Below are positions 58,552 to 64,000 of a stretch of DNA of 64,000 nucleotides, piece by piece. Source of the stretch: Pseudoalteromonas aurantia 208. GTDB taxonomy: Bacteria > Pseudomonadota > Gammaproteobacteria > Enterobacterales > Alteromonadaceae. The DNA lies in NCBI RefSeq assembly GCF_014858725.1, contig NZ_AQGV01000012.1, forward strand, positions 1,860,001 through 1,924,000, given 5' to 3'. Position 1 is the first letter of the stretch; every line of letters begins with the position of its first letter. Both the position numbers and the translations under genes were made by a program. The notes below the pieces were generated by a model. The model had not been told where the DNA came from, made no database searches, and worked only from the letters and a program-made list of their open reading frames with translations.

Positions 58552-59097
58552 TTAAGATTTAATCAATTCTGATCTGGCTGCATAAAGGTATGACAGCATT
58601 GATGTCACCGTTAATAGCGTTGCAATAGCCAGAAGACCATAACTCAACATAATCATCCATGGTGCATATTGCCAAATCAAACCTATTATGGCTAACATTT
58701 GAGCTGCAGTCTTGATTTTCCCCATACTTGACACAGCCACACTACTTCTTTTTCCTTGTTCAGCCATCCACTCTCTTAATGCGGATATGACAATCTCCCT
58801 ACTAATAATGATCACCGTTGCACAGGTTACAAATATGTTTTGGTAATAAGTCGCCAGCATTACAAGTGCAACACTTACCATAACTTTATCCGCCACGGGA
58901 TCTAAGAACGCACCAAACGGCGTCGACTGCTGAAGTTTGCGTGCTAAATAGCCATCGAGGATATCCGTTACTGCCGCTAACCAAAATATAAAAGCGGCGG
59001 CAAAAAATGCCCATGAATAAGGTAAGTAAAACAAAACTGCAAATACAGGGATGAGTAACAACCTAAACGTTGTCAGTGTGTTTGGAATATTCCACAT
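58552..59097 (-). CDS. pgsA: CDP-diacylglycerol-glycerol-3-phosphate 3-phosphatidyltransferase
   Basis: The 181-residue membrane enzyme makes phosphatidylglycerol phosphate. The CDP-alcohol signature DG-x2-AR-x8-G-x3-D-x3-D appears as DGYLARKLQQSTPFGAFLDP followed by VADK. It begins MWNIPNTLTTFRLLLIP, the family N terminus. Four to five helices are expected. It follows uvrC by 41 bases and precedes the tRNA array, as in E. coli. Confidence 0.95.
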   Translation of the reverse strand: MWNIPNTLTTFRLLLIPVFAVLFYLPYSWAFFAAAFIFWLAAVTDILDGYLARKLQQSTPFGAFLDPVADKVMVSVALVMLATYYQNIFVTCATVIIISREIVISALREWMAEQGKRSSVAVSSMGKIKTAAQMLAIIGLIWQYAPWMIMLSYGLLAIATLLTVTSMLSYLYAARSELIKS

Positions 59098-59138
59098 AAC
59101 TACTTAGTGAGATCTTTTTTGTATGTTCGCATGAATGA

Positions 59139-60962
59139 TTAAGCTTTGTCATGCAAATGGTTAAATATCTTTTCAGCCGTTTGCGGGCTGATCCCAGGAA
59201 CTTGCTTTAATTGATGGATATTAGCAGCTTTAACCCCTTGCATACCACCTAGGTATTTGAGCAAAGCTTGTCTGCGTTTTTGACCTACTCCTTCTATTTC
59301 TTCTAATAACGATTGAGTCCGTTGTTTTTGACGCTTATTTCTATGTCCAGCTATCGCAAAACGGTGGGACTCATCACGAATATGTTGAATAAGGTGTAAT
59401 GCGGGTGAGTCCGAAGCAATATTAACCGTTCGTCTACCGCCATCAATTAGCAATGTTTCCAGACCCGGTTTACGGCCTTCTCCTTTAGCAACACCAATCA
59501 GTAACGGTATTTTTTCTAATGTCCAGTTTTCAAAAAAGGCTTCTGCCCTACCAAGTTGACCTTTACCACCATCGATAAAAATCACATCTGGTACTTTCTC
59601 TTCATCTTTTAATTTCCCGTAACGCTTAGTTAATGCAAAACTCATAGCTGCATAATCATCACCAGGCGTGATCCCTTCAACATTGAAACGACGATACTCC
59701 TTATTATTGGGGCCTTGTCCATCAAATACCACACAAGATGCAACCGTGTTTTCTCCCATGGTATGGCTTATATCAAAGCACTCCATTCTTTTAATATCAC
59801 TTAGCTGCAATGCGTCTTTAAGCAACGCATATCGCTTATTAATAGAATCTTGCGCACTTTGCTTAACCGCAATACTATTTGCTGCATTTTTATTTGCTAA
59901 CGCTAAGTACTGTGCTCGTTCCCCTCTAATTAGTGCCTTTAATTGTACCTTTCGCTGTGAAACCTCGCTCAAAGCGGATGCTAATTCGCTCTGCTCCTGA
60001 AGCTCAAAAGGCAAAATAATTTCTTTTGCAATGCGACTGGTGCCACCACTGCCCAGATAATACTGTCCAATAAAAGCAGTCAAGATCTCATCTGTTTGGG
60101 AGTCTTTTGGTACTTTGGGAAAGTACGTTTTTGTACCCAGTATTTTATGATCACGGATCATCAACATATGAACAGCGTTCAAACCATTTTGCTGTACAAA
60201 ACCAACAACGTCCATTTCAGCAAAATTACCGGCTACCGACTGCTGTTCTTGCATCTGTCTCAGCAACGCGATTTGGTCACGTACTTTCGCTGCAAGCTCA
60301 AAGTCCAAGGCCATACTCGCCTTTTCCATTCTCAGCACTAACTTTGCAATAATTTGCTGAGATTTGCCGTTTAAAAATTGGCGTGCCATATCGACTTGAT
60401 CTCGATACTCATCATCACTTACTTTTCCCACACATGGTGCGGAACATCGTTTTAGCTGGTGCTGTAAACAAGGTCGGCTGCGTGCCCTATAATATGCATC
60501 TTCACATTGACGAACGGGGAAGATTTTTTGCATTAATCTTAAGCTTTCAGATACCGCTGCACTACTGGGAAATGGGCCGAAATATTCTCCTTTGTACTTT
60601 CTACTTCCACGATGAAATGCTAACCGTGGATGTACATGACCACTTAAGAATATGTAAGGGTATGACTTATCGTCTCGCAGCAAAATATTATAACGAGGTT
60701 GGTATTTCTTTATTAGATTATTTTCAAGCAGTAATGCTTCTGTCTCAGTATTAGTTAAGGTAATTTCAATGTTGCAGATATTACCTACTAACACACGTGT
60801 TTTAGTATCAGGAATATTTGCCCGGAAGTAGCTTGATACGCGCTTCTTTAGATTTTTAGCCTTACCAACATAGATAACCTGATGCTCATTATCGTACATA
60901 CGATAAACACCAGGTTCCGTTGATAATGTTTTTAGAAATGCTTTGTGATCAAAAACAGCCAT
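59139..60962 (-). CDS. uvrC: UvrABC excinuclease subunit C
   Basis: The 607-residue nuclease cuts both sides of a DNA lesion. It has an N-terminal GIY-YIG domain (GVYRMYDNEHQVIYVGKAKN) and a UvrB-interacting UVR motif (VLRMEKASMALDFELAAKVR). The RNase H-like C-terminal nuclease has ECFDISHTMGENTVASCVVF and PDVIFIDGGKGQL, and helix-hairpin-helix repeats finish it. It follows uvrY by 12 bases and the two are probably one transcript. Confidence 0.96.
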   Translation of the reverse strand: MAVFDHKAFLKTLSTEPGVYRMYDNEHQVIYVGKAKNLKKRVSSYFRANIPDTKTRVLVGNICNIEITLTNTETEALLLENNLIKKYQPRYNILLRDDKSYPYIFLSGHVHPRLAFHRGSRKYKGEYFGPFPSSAAVSESLRLMQKIFPVRQCEDAYYRARSRPCLQHQLKRCSAPCVGKVSDDEYRDQVDMARQFLNGKSQQIIAKLVLRMEKASMALDFELAAKVRDQIALLRQMQEQQSVAGNFAEMDVVGFVQQNGLNAVHMLMIRDHKILGTKTYFPKVPKDSQTDEILTAFIGQYYLGSGGTSRIAKEIILPFELQEQSELASALSEVSQRKVQLKALIRGERAQYLALANKNAANSIAVKQSAQDSINKRYALLKDALQLSDIKRMECFDISHTMGENTVASCVVFDGQGPNNKEYRRFNVEGITPGDDYAAMSFALTKRYGKLKDEEKVPDVIFIDGGKGQLGRAEAFFENWTLEKIPLLIGVAKGEGRKPGLETLLIDGGRRTVNIASDSPALHLIQHIRDESHRFAIAGHRNKRQKQRTQSLLEEIEGVGQKRRQALLKYLGGMQGVKAANIHQLKQVPGISPQTAEKIFNHLHDKA

Positions 60963-60974
60963 TTAAGCAAGCGG

Positions 60975-61625
60975 TCAGTGCGTCGTATCTATGTCGATCA
61001 TTTTATGGCGAATTGCTAAGTGGGTCAATTCAACATCCCCCCCTACATTTAGCTTTTCAAACATACGATAGCGATAACTATTCACCGTTTTAGAGCTTAA
61101 ATTTAAACGCTCCGCGATATCCTGTGCTTTATCACCTTTGGTTATCATAAGCATAATCTGTAGCTCACGCTCAGACAGCGACTGAAAAGGGTTTTCATCA
61201 TTTCGGCCACTAAATTGCGCCAGTGCAATTTGCTGTGCAATTTCTGGTGCTATATATCTTTGCCCTGCATTGACTGCACGTATCGCATTGATCATCTCGT
61301 CAGGTCCAGCACCTTTGGTCAAATAACCATGAGCACCAATTTGCATCACTTTACTTGGGAATGGGTCTTCACAATGCACCGTCAACACAATAACCTTCAC
61401 ATCTGGACAGTACCGACAAATCTTTTTAGTCGCTTCCAGCCCACCAATACCAGGCATATTCATATCCATTAATACGATATCTGGCTCGCTTTGGCGACAA
61501 TATGCCACAGCTTCCTCGCCAGTTTTAGCCTCTGCGACCACTTTAAAACCGCGCACATCATCTAATATACGCTTAATACCTGTTCTCACAAGTTCATGAT
61601 CATCAACTAAAAGTACGTTAATCAA
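60975..61625 (-). CDS. uvrY: Response regulator UvrY/GacA
   Basis: The 216-residue protein has a receiver domain (VLLVDDHELVRTGI, phosphorylation aspartate in IVLMDMNMPGIGG, and the conserved lysine in YLTKGAG). A LuxR-type HTH (LSERELQIMLMITKGDKAQD and LNLSSKTVNSYRYR) follows. In gammaproteobacteria it is phosphorylated by BarA/GacS and activates CsrB-type small RNAs. uvrC lies immediately downstream, the standard order. Confidence 0.95.
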   Translation of the reverse strand: MINVLLVDDHELVRTGIKRILDDVRGFKVVAEAKTGEEAVAYCRQSEPDIVLMDMNMPGIGGLEATKKICRYCPDVKVIVLTVHCEDPFPSKVMQIGAHGYLTKGAGPDEMINAIRAVNAGQRYIAPEIAQQIALAQFSGRNDENPFQSLSERELQIMLMITKGDKAQDIAERLNLSSKTVNSYRYRMFEKLNVGGDVELTHLAIRHKMIDIDTTH

Positions 61626-61754
61626 TGGCAGACCCTCTTAATTAATTCTTTGATATTTACACATTTTCAATGCAACTTGTTGAGAGTACCACATAAATTT
61701 ACAAAGCATACTAAACAAAATTACATCTAGAGATAAAAATACTAAAAAGAAATG

Positions 61755-61784
61755 AAAAAGACTAGGCTTCATACTCCCAGTCTT
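61755..61784 (-). terminator. Terminator after the dicarboxylate/amino-acid symporter gene
   Basis: AAGACT and AGTCTT enclose a 15-base partly paired loop, with T-run in the minus direction. Confidence 0.75.
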
Positions 61785-61803
61785 AATATTTGGTAATTAG
61801 ATC

Positions 61804-62949
61804 TTACGATTTATCTGAAAACCGATTAACCCAAAGCGCAATGACACCATCACCCGTTACATTACACGCAGTACCAAAACTATCTTGCGCAAGGTACAGT
61901 GCAATCATTAAAGCCACAGCCGCTTCACTAAAGCCAAGCATCGAAGTTAAAAGCCCTAATGCCGACATCACGGCCCCACCAGGCGCGCCTGGTGCTGCAA
62001 TCATAACAATGCCCAACATAAAAATAAATGGCAGCATAGACAGCAAAGGAGGTACGGCCATATCTGGAGACAGTAACATAACAGCCATCGCACAGGTCAC
62101 TATCGTAATAGTCGAGCCAGATAAATGAATAGTGGCACACAGGGGGACTGAGAAGTTCGCAACTTCTTCTTTTACACCATTCGCTTTGCTGGCCTTTAAT
62201 GATACGGGAATAGTAGCGGCGCTCGACATTGTACCGATTGCTGTAAAATACGCAGGTAGCATATTACGTATTAACTCTAACGGGCTACGCTTTAATACAA
62301 TACCACTGACAATATACAACACACTCAACCATAACCAATGCATAACAATAGCTGCAACCAATACAATACCGAATGTACTTAATGTATCAGCAACCGTTCC
62401 AGCCACCGCCATTTCAGCAAATACCCCTGCAATATAAAATGGTAAAGCCGGAATAATTACCTTCGCCAAGAGAGCATCAATTATATCCCGCCCTTGATCC
62501 GTGACATCTTTCAAGGCCTGTAAGTTAAGCTGACTTATCCCTATTCCAAAGATAAACGCTGTCGCTAACGCAGTCATCACGCCCATTAAAGGTGGAACTT
62601 CCAATGCAATTAGGCTTTTTATTTCTGTCGAAGTCGCAGCCTCATATGTAATCGCACCATCAAAGAATGGAATAAATGCGTTGACTACCAGCACAGCTAA
62701 TGTACCTGCAATCACTGTTGAACCATATGCAAACCCCACCGTTTTACCAAGTAAATGACCGGAGCCCTTAGGCAGTCCAGCAATACCCGAGGCGATAAAA
62801 AATAAAATGATCAAAGGAATGGTGAAGCTAATAAGCTGACCAATAATGACTTTTGCAGTGTAAAGCAATTCAATTAATATAATTGGGAGATAAAAACCCG
62901 CTGCAATTCCGCCTAAAATACCGGCGATAAGCTTTAAGATTAACGACAT
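61804..62949 (-). CDS. Dicarboxylate/amino acid:cation symporter family transporter
   Basis: The 381-residue membrane protein has the DAACS fold with about eight helices and re-entrant loops. Recognisable parts are GQLISFTIPLIILFFIASGIAG, PVSLKASKANGVKEEVANF and a C-terminal SFGTACNVTGDGVIALWV, matching the NxxxD substrate/sodium site. Members take up glutamate, aspartate, serine or C4-dicarboxylates with sodium or protons. ATG 62949 has GAGAAATTTT before it. The frame above starts with a TTG lacking support. Confidence 0.85.
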   Translation of the reverse strand: MSLILKLIAGILGGIAAGFYLPIILIELLYTAKVIIGQLISFTIPLIILFFIASGIAGLPKGSGHLLGKTVGFAYGSTVIAGTLAVLVVNAFIPFFDGAITYEAATSTEIKSLIALEVPPLMGVMTALATAFIFGIGISQLNLQALKDVTDQGRDIIDALLAKVIIPALPFYIAGVFAEMAVAGTVADTLSTFGIVLVAAIVMHWLWLSVLYIVSGIVLKRSPLELIRNMLPAYFTAIGTMSSAATIPVSLKASKANGVKEEVANFSVPLCATIHLSGSTITIVTCAMAVMLLSPDMAVPPLLSMLPFIFMLGIVMIAAPGAPGGAVMSALGLLTSMLGFSEAAVALMIALYLAQDSFGTACNVTGDGVIALWVNRFSDKS

Positions 62950-63148
62950 AAAATTTCTCAAACTAGAACGATGACGTTTTTTACCATGTTTTCACATAAA
63001 AATGTTATAAATTCGGTGTTCTACGAAAGTAAATAGTGATTACCAGTCAGTGTCCCACTCTAATCTCATTAAAATGCACCCTGCCGCGTGTCGATTGTTA
63101 ATTAGAGTCGTATAATATTTAATAGAGATATATTTATGTGCAATTTCT

Positions 63149-64000
63149 ATGTTTAAAATGATAAAAAAAACGCTTATAGCAATGCCTATGTTATTGTCGG
63201 CGAGCTGTTTAGCTCAAACATCTCCTGAGCAACTTCCTTATATTAATCAATCAGCAAAAATTGACGGAAATCTAAACGAGCCAGTTTGGAAACACGCTAA
63301 AAAAATTACCATTAATAATGTCACTTGGCCATATGAAAATGAGGCTAGCCCAGTTGAAACGTCGGTGTTAGTATACGAAAATGGTACATCATTATTTCTC
63401 GGCTTTGAAGCCTCAGACTCAGACCCTTCGATGATACGAGCATTCTATCGAGATAGGGACCGCGCATGGAGCGATGATCTGGTTGGCATAAAAATTGATT
63501 CATTTAACAACAGTCGAAGCGCATATCAATTTTTCATCAACCCTCTTGGAGTTCAACAAGACTCAATTGAAAATGAACTCACCAATAGTGAAAGTACGTC
63601 TTGGGATGGCATTTGGGATAGTGCAGGACAAATCCATGATACAGGCTATATTGTTGAAGTAGAAATTCCGCTGCGAGTACTTAATTTTGATGATAGTCAA
63701 ACCATCAAAACAATGGCCATGGAGTTTGTGCGATTTTATCCTAGAAACGAGCGCCTTCGTCTATCCAATATGCAAATCACTCATGCAAATAGTTGCTGGA
63801 TATGCCAAATGCCAAAATACGCGGGGTTTGAGCAGGCTAAGCAAGGGAATAATCTCGCCATTATTCCCTCTCTTGTGTTAAGTAAATCTGAAACACGAGA
63901 GATTGATGGTGCCGATATAGAAGATTGGCAGAACGACAATAATACCGAACCAGGTTTAGACCTAAAATGGGCAATAACGCCTGATATGACATTAAACGCA
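63149..64000 (+). CDS. DUF5916-type secreted protein, 5' part (runs off the right edge)
   Basis: The open frame starts MFKMIKKTLIAMPMLLSASC, a signal peptide, and continues to the window end (284 codons seen). An N-terminal CBM9-like domain is visible: IDGNLNEPVWKHAKKI, FLGFEASDSDPSMIRAFYRD and SWDGIWDSAGQIHDTGY. The pattern G..DE..W.....I ... W....F.A.D is that of the DUF5916/carbohydrate-binding family 9 group. A large beta-barrel-like C-terminal part is expected outside the window. It may bind sugars at the cell surface. A second ATG at 63158 is possible. Confidence 0.8.
   Translation, partial: MFKMIKKTLIAMPMLLSASCLAQTSPEQLPYINQSAKIDGNLNEPVWKHAKKITINNVTWPYENEASPVETSVLVYENGTSLFLGFEASDSDPSMIRAFYRDRDRAWSDDLVGIKIDSFNNSRSAYQFFINPLGVQQDSIENELTNSESTSWDGIWDSAGQIHDTGYIVEVEIPLRVLNFDDSQTIKTMAMEFVRFYPRNERLRLSNMQITHANSCWICQMPKYAGFEQAKQGNNLAIIPSLVLSKSETREIDGADIEDWQNDNNTEPGLDLKWAITPDMTLNA

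Overview
The window reads as chromosomal DNA of a marine gammaproteobacterium, most likely Pseudoalteromonas. The 16S gene (minus strand, 53363-54900) has Pseudoalteromonas-like variable regions. The gene order apt-dnaX-ybaB, carAB-dapB-greA and uvrY-uvrC-pgsA-tRNA is typical of the Alteromonadales/Vibrionales side of the gammaproteobacteria, and the DNA is AT-leaning. No transposase, integrase or CRISPR array was seen.

Layout. 1-3694: a plus-strand, translationally coupled cluster (end of a cysteine-synthase-like PLP enzyme, an ornithine-cyclodeaminase/SbnB-like dehydrogenase, a MATE exporter, a HisC-like aminotransferase). It faces a DUF1015-like gene with a DGHHR motif. Together they suggest synthesis and export of an amino-acid-derived small molecule, possibly through 2,3-diaminopropionate chemistry. 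4900-7534: a small accessory island. A three-gene operon (XRE regulator, proline-rich protein with three SGG double-glycine motifs, six-helix membrane protein) lies between an intact HELTH-type peptidase gene and a degraded direct copy of part of that gene. 8553-12170: ybaB, dnaX (with a predicted programmed frameshift), apt and an unlisted 39-residue membrane protein. 12249-14622: an hvfABC/bufferin-type RiPP operon whose precursor carries 24 EGKCG motifs. 14776-22175: dusC, a DksA-like zinc-finger protein, a lipoprotein and a complete six-gene TonB2-type energy-transduction operon. 22587-30687: a CAT-like acetyltransferase, leucine dehydrogenase with an upstream LiuR-like palindrome, class I fumarase, pabB, a Nudix hydrolase, serine dehydratase and a LysR regulator. 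30701-34458: secreted proteins and a PepSY-TM/DUF2271/DUF4198 set. 34996-40899: greA, carB, carA (with a terminator-like leader) and dapB. 41320-42228: a decayed siderophore-type N-acetyltransferase. 42505-48835: an NhaC-type antiporter, a Tsx-like outer-membrane protein, a TonB-dependent receptor and a diguanylate cyclase. 49073-49273: a small cysteine-rich peptide with a double-glycine-like leader. 49973-55381: a complete rrn operon (minus strand) with two tandem promoters and no spacer tRNA. 55614-56999: a secreted fibrinogen-like/lectin-like protein. 57432-58412: nine tRNA genes (4 Gly, 2 Cys, 3 Leu). 58552-64000: pgsA, uvrC, uvrY, a dicarboxylate/amino-acid symporter and the start of a DUF5916-type protein.

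The most unusual systems are the expanded HvfA-type precursor with its DUF692/DUF2063 enzymes, the XRE/SGG-repeat/membrane operon with a palindromic operator and flanking repeats, the dnaX frameshift cassette, and the orphan cysteine-rich peptide upstream of the rrn terminator. All functional statements come from reading sequence and recalling families; no database search was run.
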